From Hsuehochloa calcarea (lineage: Eukaryota; Streptophyta; Magnoliopsida; Poales; Poaceae): a stretch of DNA of 64,000 nucleotides. Made by a program: the position numbers and the translations under genes. The notes under the pieces were generated by a model. The model searched no databases. It saw only the letters and a program-made list of their open reading frames with translations, and was not told the origin of the DNA. This document shows, one piece after another, positions 24,886 to 36,918 of the stretch (within the stretch, counting starts at the first letter, position 1; each line of letters begins with the position of its first letter). The DNA is taken from assembly GCA_036346395.1 (NCBI GenBank), contig CM070601.1, forward strand, positions 13,699,763 through 13,763,762, in the 5' to 3' direction.

Positions 24886-26142
24886 CACTAATGAGCTACC
24901 TGTTGATGCAACGTGCTTGGCCGGTGTATATGGTGTGTTTGTGTATGTCTGATGATGTACCCATTATTGTTTTACGGGCTCATTAAGCATGTTTCATGCT
25001 TCATTTTTTTTGGCAACGTGGAAGCAATCCCAGTAAGCTTGTTTTGATCCTACGGCTCAAAATCTGACTGATATACAAAAAAAAAAAACAGTCAACAGTT
25101 ATATAGACACTCTTAATTATAACGGTGAGGATCTTTTGTGTAAAATAAGATAGCAATTGTGTTTGATTTTATTACGTGTACGTGTTTAGTTTCAATTAAG
25201 TGATTGGCACATGAATCCAAGTCATACTTTTCCTATTATGTACGAATAGGCTTTCCAAAAATAAAAAGATAAGATAAAAAGAATAGCAACTTCTTGTCTC
25301 GTGGCTTGTGTATGACAAAAAAAAAAGGGAGCAAACCCCTGCTATAAACCCCGAGAGAAGAAAGGAAAAAGATATATTATAGCGCTGCTCTAATCCCTCA
25401 ACAGCAGCGTACCATGTCTTGTTTTTGTGCCTGCACCGACGGAATTGAGCCTCGAGCCTCCGGAGCAATAACTTGAGGTGGCCTAAGTTCTAACCATGGA
25501 CCAGCTACGCCACTGGCCTACGGTGGAGTACAAGTGTACAACATGATGGCAGGTGCTCCAAGTCTCAAATTCAAGAAGCAACAAACTCAAAATTGCAAGG
25601 TGACAGCACTAATCAACGTGCCGCATGTGGGAGATAATTAGAAAGCTTTACTTTGTCAGACCAATAAAAATGTTCCTCTCGCATAGCTCTACCGGTGATG
25701 TTTGTGTGCAAGGACAATATGATAACCTACGAGGGAAACAAGACCAGAGCGATGTACGATTGAGCATGCATGCCATGTTGATAAGCCATCATTATAAAAC
25801 CAACATGGAGAAATTAAACGCTTTGAGGGGCAACTGAGAAATAATGCATTGGCACTGTTGTGTCTAATGTGACGTGAGGTAAGGTTGAACACTCTAGCTC
25901 CTTCCTCTTAGACATAACCCAAGACATAACGAGTTGAAGATGCCCTAAAAACATCACCAATGTTACTCCTTAGTTATGTTTAAATCCCCCACGCACCATG
26001 TGAAATTTTGGCTGAGGGGGATGAGAGGCGATAATCAAGAGATAGTAATGTCATGTTTCATGCAAGGCACGTCTTTTCAGACGAAATAACGAGCAAATAG
26101 TGTCTTCCACTGCCCTAAAATTTAGTTCTTGTAGGAAACTTA
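24886..26142. other. Intergenic DNA with one arm of a direct repeat
   Basis: No coding exon is evident. GGACCAGCTACGCCACTG near 25500 resembles the right end of the hAT MITE at 7252-7398. Bases 25838-25955 are repeated in diverged form at 26521-26625, after the Tourist element. Confidence 0.4.
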
Positions 26143-26517
26143 GGGTGTGTTTGGTTCGTTGAATGGAGTGGTCTTGAACCATTCGGTATGGGAAATGAGC
26201 TCGTTCAGGTGTTTGGTTGGTTGAATAGAACCAAATCATTCGGGATGAGATGGTTCAAGAAAAAAGAATATTTCATGTTACAAAACCACTCTTGGCATAT
26301 TTTAGAGTAAAAAAATATTATACAGATCATCATATCTCACCAACCAAACACCATCTTAAACCATCCAGGATCATCCTATCCCACCAACCAAACAAAATCA
26401 TGTATCATCGTATCCCACCAACCAAACACCATACTTGTATCACCTCATCCAGGATGATCACATCCTACCTGTACCATCCTATTCCATTCAACCCCATCCC
26501 ACCAACCAAACACACCC
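26143..26517. mobile_element. Tourist-like (PIF/Harbinger) MITE
   Basis: Perfect inverted termini GGGTGTGTTTGG and CCAAACACACCC are flanked by TTA duplications (26140-26142 and 26518-26520), the signature of PIF/Harbinger elements. The 375-bp interior repeats the motif ACCAACCAAACA several times, so the end sequence appears to have multiplied inward. Confidence 0.9.
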
Positions 26518-27175
26518 TTAAGAGATACTGCATTCGAATAGCTGTGTCTAATGTGATGTGATATGGAGCACTTTCTCCCCTTAGGTATATCCCAAGACAT
26601 AATAGGTTGGAGATGTACCCTAAAATTACCTTGTGCAATAGTGCGAGTCAATGTGGTTAGAAAGTAATGGCAATTAGACGTTCTTATCCATTACTGTTAT
26701 TCTAGTAAGATGCAAAGGAAATTACATAGAAATTAGGCACTAAACATTAAGTCCATAATTGAAAATAAAAAAAAGATTGTGTAGTAGACAACATCAAACA
26801 ATATGCATATCTATATCGACAAGTAGGTTTGGAATGAATCCTAAGTTTCACTAATCCCACAGCAATGAAACAGAACAAAACACCTATCATTATTGACAAA
26901 ACACCTATCATTAGTTATTAATCACATGGTGTGTATTTTAATATCAACCAGATAGAAAAAGTTTTTTAGCCATATGGTAGGAAGAAAGTTGCACAAGACA
27001 AACTCTAATTACTAATTTGTGTCATAAGAATCATAAAAAAATTGCGCCATAAAAAGAATAGTCATGCAATTGCGTGAGCTATTCTGCTAGTTTTTAACAC
27101 ATATATCGGAAGTCATAATATGAATTATGGTCCCGAGATAAACTTGTTGGAAATTCAATATGCAAGAGTCAATAG
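26518..27175. other. AT-rich intergenic DNA
   Basis: Contains the second arm of the ~100-bp direct repeat at its start. Otherwise nothing recognisable. Confidence 0.4.
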
Positions 27176-27176
27176 A

Positions 27177-27217
<41 letters not shown>
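27176..27217. repeat. Compound (GT)n-(AT)n microsatellite
   Basis: An uninterrupted GT run passes directly into an AT run. The Helitron starts at its last A, which fits the preference of Helitrons for A-T insertion sites in AT-rich DNA. Confidence 0.95.
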
Positions 27218-27220
<3 letters not shown>

Positions 27221-27239
27221 TAACTACTATATAATTTAG

Positions 27240-28090
27240 AGTTTATCCCGCTCACACTCCCACCCACACCCACCTGCCCGCCCCCTCGCCAACCCAACCA
27301 CCCACCTCGACCTCATCGTCCCACTCCCACTCCCACCTTTGCCGACGCCTAACTTGCTCCTCGCCTCTGCCCTCACCCCTCGCCGCCAATTAGTCTCGCC
27401 CCGCCAGCCCGTCCCTCCCCCGCGTCCAGCAGGCGCACACCCTCCTCACGGTCCTCAGCCTCGCCACCGCGCGCGTCCTCCCACACCTCCTAGCCGTCCT
27501 CCCCCGACTCCCTCACCCGCAACCGACGCCAGAAGCCTCCTCCTACCCGCTCTCCCTGTTCCGCCGTTCCAACTCCACCACCGCCGCCCGAAGTCTCCGC
27601 TAGACGACCGCCCCTAAGTCGCGCTGTGAAGTATCTCCCCTCCCCTCTCGGCACTCCCTCTCCGCCTGCCGGCCCGCCTCCCTTCCCCCGCCGGCCAAAT
27701 CCCTATCTCCCCTTATCTCCAAGGCTACTGGGCCTCCCTGCTGTACGGTCCTGTCTCCTCGCCGCCATGGCTGGGTAGTGGCCCCGCCGTCGGGTGAGAT
27801 GTGGTGGCCCGCCAATACTCTCCGACCAGCGAACGTTGCTGGTGTCTCTACCACCCTTCCGATGTATGCACCACCTCCGCCTGACCCCACCGTCCCTGCG
27901 CCCCAACTCCGCCGGCCTCCCGCGAGAACCATCGGCATCCCTCTTCCCCACTCCCGACACCGCCGGCCTCCCTCTTCCCCACGCCTGACGCTGCGCCAGC
28001 CTCCCTCTTCCCCGAGCCCAATGCCGCCAGCCTCCCTCTTCCCTGCGTCACGTGGTCGTGTGGTGCTCGTTCGTGCCCGTGGAGACGACG
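27240..28090 (+). other. GC-rich 5' segment of the Helitron
   Basis: Pro/Arg/Ser-rich open frames occur in several registers on both strands and none is convincing. Part may be the transit-peptide region of the captured FtsZ1 gene, since it leads directly into the first recognisable exon. Confidence 0.4.
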
Positions 28091-29410
28091 AGGATAAAGG
28101 TCGTGGGCATCGAAAGCGACGGCAACAACACCGTCAACCTCATGATCGGCAGCGATCTCCAGGTGCTAGCAGTGCTCCTTGGCCCGTTTTGTTTTAAGGA
28201 ACTCCTTGGCCCTTAATCTCTTAGAATTAGGCTTCCTTTCTCTACGGTGCTCGACATCTAGATCCATTTGATAGTTCGATTTAAATTTTGAACTTTGCAA
28301 GTTAATATACGGCCTTGTTTCCATCCTCCCCCATCCAATCCATGCCACCACTCGTGATATGCTTTTGTTCAGCATATGAGGCTTTGTGGACTAATTATGA
28401 TGTTGTTTATGATATGCTTATCATATTGGAAATGACTCCATAGAAACATGTACTAATCATGAAGTCTAATGTAGTATAATTTAACCGGGATGTTTCCTGC
28501 ATGTCTCTTGTTTATTTCCTTAAATACTGATAACTAAATTATGCAATTTTGGGGTGTTGAGTTTTACACTATAAACACAGATTCCCAGACGCTTTTGAAT
28601 TCACAAGCGCAATATCCTCTGCAAATTGGAGAGCAGTTGACTCGTGGGCTAGGTAATTTTTTTTGTTTTCTTATGAACAAATGACGTGTTTAAGAAATGA
28701 TTGGCGTATAAAAGCATTACCCTTTGTGCTAATTCGCCTTCTGTGCAAACACGTGTTGGTGACCTAATAAACCGAAGGACTCACGCGCTCTCTACAGGCA
28801 AGTATTTTAGTCTTTTACTCCTAAGTACAAGTTATGTGGTGTCCCACCTAGCAATATTTGGTAATCAATTTTGTTTAAGCTTGGAATGGACGTTTGCTTA
28901 GAGGAGGTATTATCTTAAGGAATGGTAGGTCAGACATTAGCTGTAAGAAGTAGCATTACATGTAGTCTTGTCATTTTCATTTTTTGGACTGGTGTCATGC
29001 ACTCATGTGAGCTAACTATTGTGCAATTCTTGTAGCTGGAAAGGCCTGTAATGTTTGGTGTTAATTGGAATAAATTATATTTTTTCGACTTCCCCTAATG
29101 TTGTTGTATACAGTTTGTAGCTATTTGCTTTATAAAAATATCCTAAAATGCATTTCGTTGTCAACTTATCATCATTTGCCCGGTGTGGATTCATTTGGTT
29201 GTCGGGACCTTTGAATTTCTATATGCAGCTATTTATATTTGTTTTGGAACACTTTCATGTTCAAGTAGTTTTTTTTTTCTTGGTTAATTTATTTTCTCTG
29301 TGCCCATTTTAGGCACTCGAAGCATTAGAGAAGCTGGAAAGGAGTGTAGACACACTCATTGTGATCCCAAATGATCGGTTATTAGATGTCTTAACTAATA
29401 AAGATTTGTG
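28091..29410 (+). pseudogene. FTSZ1: Captured FtsZ1 (plastid division GTPase) exon fragments
   Basis: Three separated pieces read as chloroplast FtsZ1, the tubulin-like GTPase of the plastid division ring. At 28091-28162 IKVVGIESDGNNTVNLMIGS corresponds to the N-terminal nucleotide-binding strand, with the glycine-rich run damaged. At 28581-28652 SQTLLNSQAQYPLQIGEQLT is followed by RGL. At 29313-29410 there is ALEALEKLERSVDTLIVIP, then NDRLLDV. AG and GT dinucleotides flank the pieces, so introns came along. The exons with the GGGTGSG tubulin signature are missing, so no functional GTPase can be made. A 23-base piece of the third exon is duplicated near 29407. Confidence 0.88.
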
Positions 29411-30136
29411 ATCCCAAATGATCGGTTATTTGTAAGCTATCTTCTATCTTTTAACATAATTTCAGCTAGATATTTCCTCGTGGACCTTTTTTTGTTGTCA
29501 AACAGTGGTATTCCTACCAGGCATTTTTGCTAAAAAATACATATATTGATTTGTGTAGATAATAGTATGTCAACTGGGTTCTGGTACGTTTAGAGCTGAG
29601 CTTGTTTTTGTTTTGTCAATAACAATGATTGGATGAGCAACTGTTGAACCAAAAAAAGACGGGATGTGTGTTTTTTAACATATAATAAAACAGATCTTTG
29701 TATGATTGGTTCACCTTCTACTGCACACATTCAGGGCACACAGCATTGCATTGTACTATTGCTTTATTATTGATTTCTTCCTACACAAAAGGTGTTATAA
29801 GTGTGCATCTTGATTATTAAATCCACTTTTTATTACAAGAAATAGTTCCATGTCTATTGTTGTTGGAGTAAATGTTTTCTTATTTTTCACTTCATATGAT
29901 GATAGTACTACATATTGAAACCTATTGTTAATTCCAAAATAATCCTGGAAGCATTGCAAGATAATGATACACCCCACCATCAACATTGCTAAATTGTTGT
30001 GTGTGTGCGTGTGTGTGTGTGTGTATATAGCAGTATCTCCCTTGCTCAGATTTTGAATTTATAACACTTAATCATTGTTTAACCACATGAACCATATTGC
30101 AGTGCTCTTAATGGTTGTTTTTCCTTCTCTATTTAG

Positions 30137-30304
30137 AATGACAAGATCCCAGATACTTTGTTAGCGGATGTAATAAAAGGAAAAGACATTCAAGGAATAC
30201 CATGAGTGAAGCTAGCTATCACGCATGAAAAATACAAATTGACCATATTAGAGCAATACAAATATTATGACAGTATGCCTAATTCTGGAGAAGAAGCAGC
30301 AAAG
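30137..30304 (+). pseudogene. Captured exon of an unidentified gene inside the Helitron
   Basis: Flanked by AG and GT, 168 bases read NDKIPDTLLADVIKGKDIQ, one in-frame TGA, then ITHEKYKLTILEQYKYYDSM and PNSGEEAAK. The composition is protein-like and the length is a multiple of three. A further short exon-like piece may follow at 30382-30403. I do not recognise the family; it does not look like FtsZ. Confidence 0.5.
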
Positions 30305-31008
30305 GTGTCTTTTAGGAAGTTCAGTTCATGCAAATTTTTCTGTCTGCATGTGGTTAACAGTTGACGCTTGTCTTAAAATAGGAATACAAACCAATTGAGA
30401 AAGGTATGAATTCATACAAAATACCAGATCAATAAAATCAAGTATCCTACATTTTTTAATGTGGGTTCATTCTGCCTTCCTTATCCCCTCATGATAATAA
30501 GTTGTCAGATAATTATCAGATGCAGTTTTTAGATATCTTCTTGATAAGTGGTATCAGGTTTCTGGGTGTTCCCTCATAAGATTAGGTTTCTACATTTCAT
30601 TAGCCGAACCAGACTTATTAAGTCAATTTATCAGTCAACTTTCACCTGTCTAAATAGTTTTTTCCTGTATCGTTTCCTTGAGTATTAAAATCAAAGAATT
30701 ATTGATATGTTATTTCATTTGTTATTATTTCAATATCTCATTGAAGCAAAGTATTTATTAAGTTCATTGTATCGTTGCTTATTTTAAGAACTCAATTCAT
30801 GAATGCAATATTTTGTTATGCATGGTTTGGACTACAATCAGTGATAAAAAGTTTGTTGAATTTTCATCAGAATGTAAATGACTCCATATCAATCTTATTT
30901 AGTTATGTTTTCCCCCCTTCATTTGTGTTATCAAAATAGCTTCAAAATAATTCATTTGACTTCTTCTATAGTTTGTGTTTCCGTCGCAACGCACGGACAC
31001 CCTACTAG

Positions 31009-31665
31009 TACTACTTACAAGAAGGAATTAGTGGCGGCCCGTTCCTCCTCATGCGATGTGAGTCGTTGGATCTATCTTTCTTCGTAAGATGTGAACCGTT
31101 GAATCTTGTTCTTTCTCGGTTCCTCCTGTGCGTACGATTGGCCACTCATAGTCTCTTCTCCACTCCTCCTACACTCCAACTGTTCAAGCTGGTGCGCAAG
31201 AAGTTCAAAGATTCCATCGATCTTTTCAAGAATAGGTTATCGATGGATCACTTACATTGTAGGCTGAACATAATAACAATTAACGAGATATAATTCTTTT
31301 AATCCGTAGCAAAAACACGAACAGAGGACTGGTATATACACGTATGCTGCTTAATTGTTCGCAGCCGTATCCCCACTTCACGTACGCCGAACACTAGTGA
31401 ACCATAAACTGCTTACACGGCCCGCCATTCCGTTCCCGTCCAACCTACTCCCGCCACGTGGAGTGGAACGGAACGGGACGTGGGGCCCCTCGTCACGCGA
31501 ACGCGAATAATATCCAGCAAACCGTCCACGTCGTCTCGTCCCGGACAAGCAAGCCGTTATCGCATCCCCACCACCACTGAACGCACCGCTTCGATCGTCT
31601 CCACATTTCTTCGCTTCTCGAATTCTCTCTCCCCGAGCCCTTGGGGGCTTGGGGGGATCGGATCC
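31009..31665 (+). promoter_or_regulatory. Upstream region of the envelope-protein gene
   Basis: AT-rich next to the Helitron, then GC-rich from about 31400. TATATAC near 31333 is a possible TATA element but is far from the start codon. A frame beginning at 31480 runs in phase into the gene but lacks protein-like conservation. The Helitron end lies only about 660 bases from the start codon, so promoter sequences upstream may have been displaced. Confidence 0.4.
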
Positions 31666-34600
31666 ATGGAGATCCCGTTCGAGGCGTGGGTGGGCGTGCA
31701 GCGGCACGGGCAGGACCTGGCCGACCGCCTCGCGCAGGGCTTCTCGGGGTTCCTCCAGGCGCAGCCGCCGCAGCTCCCGTGGTCGCCGCCGCTGCCGCCC
31801 AAGCTCATCCCCTTCGACCTCGACCTCCCCGTCGTTCCCTTCGTCGGCGGGGGCTGGGGCGGGAGTGTTGATCTCCCGGCAGCGGCCGTCGCGTCGTTCG
31901 TCGAGATCGGTGGGCGGCTCGGGCAGGCGGGGTCCGAACTCGGCGCATGCGTCGGGGGCGCCGTGCAGCAGCTCGCGCGGCAGATGCCAGTGCCGTTCGG
32001 GGTGGAGGGCGCACGGCTCAGGAAGTGGGAGGCGACTCCGCCGCCGCCTGCGGCAGCGGCGGCGGCGGCGGGGGACGAGGAGGAGGTGGGACTCGCTGTG
32101 GAGAGGACTGCGGACAGCGGACTAGCTTTGGAGAGGGTCGGAGACAGAGGGTCCCTCGAGGTGGCGGCTGCTGCTGCTGCTGCGGCCACTGGAAGTGCCA
32201 CTACAGCTAGTGCCGCGGTTGGGGCTGGGGATGCGGATGGGTTGGATGAGGAGGACGACAGGTTCGGATGCGAGATTGGGACTTTGGGGATCTTTAAGAA
32301 GTCTAAGGTACATATGATCGACTTTGCTTCTTAATTGATATGCTGGCACTTACTTATGTCGTTCTAAATTGGAAGCAGGGGCGATGATGCTTAAAACTGA
32401 AATTTTTAGATGTATGGTGTTCTAGATTAATAATTTTTTTGATGTATGGTTGATTTAGGTGTAAAATTGTGGATTATGTGTGAATGTTGAGATTGAGAAG
32501 GCTTCGGTGCTTTAATTTCTCGTGCTTATCTTAAATAATATGTTCCCAGTCGGTTTTGCGTTTCAATAGATAGATTGTGGCTATATAGTTGTAATTTAGT
32601 TGTACATGTAGTTCAGTTATACTTGTGTTATATCAAAGGTTATAATTTTTTTTCTCCGGATGTATGATGTATTTTGGCACAATTTTGAAGTGTCTAATTA
32701 TAGTTGGGGTGTAATGTGAAGCAGATTCCATATGCTCAAGTACAAATCATAATCCTTGTATTGATGATGATGCAGGGGACTGTAAATATCTCAGCAAAGT
32801 ACAATACCAGGCACCATAACATTGAAAGTTCAGTAGTTGCACGTGGAGACCTTTGGAGATTAGAATCATCACGGGGTGGTTCAACTTCTGGAAATGATAG
32901 TGCACCTCTTTTCCTTGTTCAATTGGGACCTTTACTTTTTGTTCCAGACTCTACACTTCTTTTGCCCATTCATCTGTCAAAGCAACACCTTCTTTGGTAT
33001 GGTTATGATCGCAAGGTAATTTTCTCTCTCGATATGTGAAAATCTCACATATCCGTTCACACTATCCATTAGTATTTTTTTTAGTTTTTACCTTCACATG
33101 ACTGATGAGAACTGTGTATTATTTGCTTTGGTTTTTTATGAATGATAATCTCTGAAGCTTCCCGTAATCCTGTTTTATCGTCCTGCTGATATGCAAAAAA
33201 TGTTGTTCTAAAATGCATCCAGATCTACAAAAATGATTTGCAAAATGATCTACATAATGATTTACGATGACAAATTCAACTCATTCAGGGTCATGGTTAT
33301 GCATTAGTACTATTTTGTATATTCGTAGGCATATATTTTTCATACCGATTTCTACTATGTCATTGAGCACATCCAGTACCTGTGCAACACCTTCTAGAAT
33401 TGTGCCCATTCAAGCTCTTCCTGTGCATTTGTTAGCTTATGATTTGTTACACATCCGTACTAAAACTTATTTATTTATTGTAGAATGGAATGCATTCCTT
33501 ATGTCCAGCTATCTGGTCAAAACATAGAAAATGGTTGCTGATGTCGATGATGTGCCTCAACCCGGTAGCTTGTGTAAGTAAACATGTTTCCCCCCTTTTC
33601 TCTGCTTTTTTCTGTCCTCTCTGTTTGCAGTTCACATTTCCTGCTGTTTCCTACTATCTATGCAGTCTCAGCTGTATGTCAATATTATAGACCAATGTTT
33701 GCTGACCATCATTCTGTATAAAGAACAATGGCTGGATAATTGGACTAGCTATGCAGATGTTTAGCATGCTTTACCCCTTGTATTTTGCCATGATGTGGTC
33801 AAAGGATAAATGTTTTCATGATGGTTATTATTGGTTTTTGTTGATATAATCGGTTTTATAATTGACTTTGGATGTGCTCTATAGAGAAACTGAAGAAAAT
33901 GGTACTTACTCATGATTACTGCAATGATCTAATTTTCTAATGTGCTGGGAACATTAAAGCCTAAAAGGCACTAGTTTTTTTGGCATGACTTTTTGTGGAA
34001 GTACATTGATTGGCAATTTTATAGTTATCAAATTTATAACAGGGCATCATCCTACTGATGCTCGTAACACTTGCTATCATGTTATGGTCTTACGTTGGTT
34101 GTTTTTTCAGTCCTTCATGGATGTGCAATTCCCAAATGGGCAATTAACATATGTTGCTGGTGAGGGGATAACAGCAAGTGGTTTTTTCCCATTATTTGGT
34201 GGATTGCTTGAAGCTCATGGAAAATGTCCTGGAGAAACAAAACTGAGCTTCTCCTTCAAGGTTAGTTGATGCTATGTAACTGTGTAAGTTTTGTTTGTGT
34301 TTGTAAAAAGTTGCCAGATTCTTCTGTGCAGATTGTCAAGTCCCTAGCTTTGCAACTTTTCAAATTTAGAACTACATTAGTACAAAACAGCAATAAGATG
34401 CATTAAACATGTTATTTTATTATCTGTATCAATTTAACATTACTCGATCCACTTGCAATCTGTTCCTAACTCTTTCACTTGTCATTTTTATTTACTACTC
34501 CTTTTCCTTTGAAGAGCAAACAAGGCACAAGGTTTACCCCTATGTTTCAATGGCCTGACAATTCTCTTTCATTTGGAGTTGCCAAAGCCGTAGCATGGAA

Positions 34601-35915
34601 AAGGCATGGCCTTATGGTGAGGCCCAGCATCCAAGTTAGGTAGGTAAATATAAACACTTGTTCAAAGCCATAATTAGTGTCTCAGCTCGGTAAAAGGGTA
34701 GATTGCTGTTAATCACAATACAATGTGTATTATTTGTAGGATCGGTGGCCTTATTGATATGGTGTCAGAAGCATGTGTGTATTAATTTGTTAAATAGATT
34801 ATCTGTGTTGTCATTAAGCATCTAGGCAGCAGCCATCTGGGTGGGATGTTTTTTTAATAGGGCATCTGGTGGGATGTTTGCCTATAGATTCTGCATTGTT
34901 ATTGTCGGTTGGTTAATAATAAATGTTACTGAGTGAAACAATGGCCAAATATGCTGATTGAATCATGCTCCATGTGTTGTTAAGCATATTGCACCCTGCA
35001 TGATTGTGTTCATTGGTTCCCATTTGATAGTCCATATTGCTCAAGTTGTTTTCTGTTTTTGCAATTAGGAGAAAACAATGGTAGAGTAGTAAGTGCTTAG
35101 ACTGCTTTGAATGCTGCTTTTGTTAAAACTAGCCAAATTGCCCGCGCAATTGCGTGGCTAGATATTACAAGACTTATATTTGTATTTGAAGATACAATTG
35201 TATTTGTTATATAACTTTAATACCTAAGGTTAAAAATATAGTTGTATGTGATATATAATTGTAACACTTTAATACGTGTGACTAACAGATGTAGCATCTA
35301 TATTTGATCAATACACCACCATTACAACATGTCCGTGCCAAAATGAGTGGTGTATATTCTTTTTTTTGTTGATTAATGAGAGAATTGCTAAGATTTTTTA
35401 GGGTTGTGCAGCCATCATTAATTTCAATTGATTAATGAGAAATTTTCTATTTTTTAAGGTTATTGCAGTCGTCATTAGTCTCCATCTCTTATCAGTTCCC
35501 AATTGTTATTGCACAACAAACGGCAAAACTCACTCAATTCTAATCTTTGAATAATTTCATTTGTGGAACTACTTGCACCAGTGTTTGCCCCACTTTTGGA
35601 GGAAGTGACCCTGGAATCCGGGCAGAGTTTGTCCATTCATTGAAGGATGAACTCAATGTAATGTGCGGTTTCTCTTGCTCAAGACATCCTTCGGCTTTCA
35701 CAGCTCTTTCTGTAAGCCCTCCGGATCTTGTTTTGTAAGTGTTTCGTATCTATGCGTTTTACCGATGTCCTTGTATGGTGCTATGGCAGCTTGGGCGATC
35801 CAAGTGGAATGGCCAAGTCGGCAATTCGGGCATAGTAATCACCTTGGAAACACCCCTTAACAATATGGGAATGCCATCTTTATCTGTTCAATTGAACGGA
35901 GGTCTTGAGTTCTGA
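31666..35915 (+). CDS. Predicted chloroplast outer-envelope lipid-transfer protein, TGD4/LPTD1-like
   Basis: Seven exons join in phase: 31666-32307, 32776-33015, 33484-33573, 34111-34260, 34515-34639, 35582-35711 and 35790-35915, encoding 500 residues. All introns are GT-AG. The N-terminus MEIPFEAWVGVQRHGQDLAD begins a 214-residue exon with Ala/Gly-rich low-complexity stretches. The rest is made of short amphipathic strands rich in Gly, Phe and Leu (for example DSAPLFLVQLGPLLFVPDST) and ends VQLNGGLEF, resembling a barrel-type outer-membrane protein. I recall this as the At2g44640 (LPTD1) family, related to TGD4 and implicated in galactolipid supply under phosphate starvation; that assignment is from memory. 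Intron 5 contains a probable Helitron end. The start codon is the first ATG fitting the family N-terminus. Confidence 0.82.
35129..35560 (-). mobile_element. Short Helitron-like insertion in intron 5
   Basis: On the minus strand a hairpin CCACGCAATTGCGCGGG (about 35156-35140) is followed by CTAG (35132-35129) and a host T, which is a Helitron 3' end. The remaining few hundred bases are AT-rich and noncoding. The 5' end could not be placed, so the right limit is a guess; it does not reach exon 6 at 35582. Confidence 0.5.
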
Positions 35916-36918
35916 CGTCTCCCCGTCCCCCTCTGTAAGCTGTACATATCGCTGTATATATTGCACGGTGTCGATAGTCCATATTCCAAGTTTGTGGAGA
36001 TAGCTTCCCTACCTATGAAGTGTATTATGTAGAAGTGGATTGAAGCTCCTTTTTTTTTGCCCCCCGTAGGTTCCAACTCAGCACCAAAGTCACAATTCGA
36101 TCTGAAAGAAACCACTGATGTTGGTGCGGGAATGATTACGCATGATAATTGGACACACATTTAACCTGTCACCGTCACTAGAATGCATGTATTGCTGCGG
36201 CGAAGTGTCTATGTTATATGGATAAATGGTTATGCTGCCATCGTTGGTCAATGCGATGGACCACATTTCTTTCACAATTGGTGCGTATCCACCGTGGGGG
36301 TGCAAGGGGCTGAAGCACTTGTTTCTCGTCACACCCTTAGTATCCAATTAGAATCTCTGTCGTTATTTGTATCATAAATCTAATTAATTTTATTCGTAAG
36401 ATTGTTATTTGTATATATTTTTGGACTTTCAAAACACACTATCTATTATTAAGATATTATATTTAATGTATTTCTTATTTTAACTATTTTTTTCATAATT
36501 TATGTATCAATTTGAATTGCATATGATATTTAAATATGTGTTTGCTAGTTAATTTTGTCCAGTTTGTCCAGTTTTGTTTTGTGAGAGCCAGCGTTGTTGT
36601 TGCACTGCATATAAATAAGTAAATGGGTTTTGTTATCTAGCCTGAGGTTTGTGTACTTGTACCGTTGTACGCAACGGTTTTTCTTTAAACCAGATTATCA
36701 GCATTGTACCGGTGCATTTAATGTAATTAAAAAATAATAATATTATTATTTATTAAACCACAGGCCCGACCGGTAGGTAAACCATCAGTTGGACGCCTCT
36801 AATCCATGCTCACACAAACAATCAAATTCCGTGTCTTGTGGCAAGCAAGTGGCAGGTCCAGGGCCTCGGTATCGTGCTGGCCCATCGGATTCTTGCGTGC
36901 TGCACCAAAACAAAACCA
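35916..36918. other. 3' UTR and AT-rich intergenic DNA
   Basis: The first several hundred bases are probably the 3' UTR of the envelope-protein gene. The rest is AT-rich with no recognised feature. Confidence 0.4.

Larger units (their letters stand above)
27218..31008 (+). mobile_element. Non-autonomous Helitron carrying captured gene fragments
   Basis: The 5' end is TCTTAACTACTATATAA after a host A. The 3' end is CTAG before a host T (31005-31008), preceded by the hairpin CCGTCGCAACGCACGG at 30981-30996. The terminal TC, the CTRR end, the hairpin about ten bases inside and the absence of a target duplication are the Helitron signature, and this hairpin/CTAGT tail is common in rice Helitrons. 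No Rep/helicase sequence was seen, so mobility would need an autonomous partner. Exon-like pieces of FtsZ1 and an unknown gene lie inside in the plus direction. Confidence 0.85.

Noticed and set aside
27339..28197. Pro/Arg-rich frames at the 5' side of the Helitron
   Set aside because: They do not connect in phase with the recognised FtsZ1 exon, and similar frames occur on the opposite strand.
31557..32201. 214-codon minus-strand frame overlapping exon 1 of the envelope-protein gene
   Set aside because: It is the antisense shadow of a GC-rich coding exon, with Ala/Ser/Pro-rich low complexity. The plus-strand gene has matching splice sites and downstream exons.
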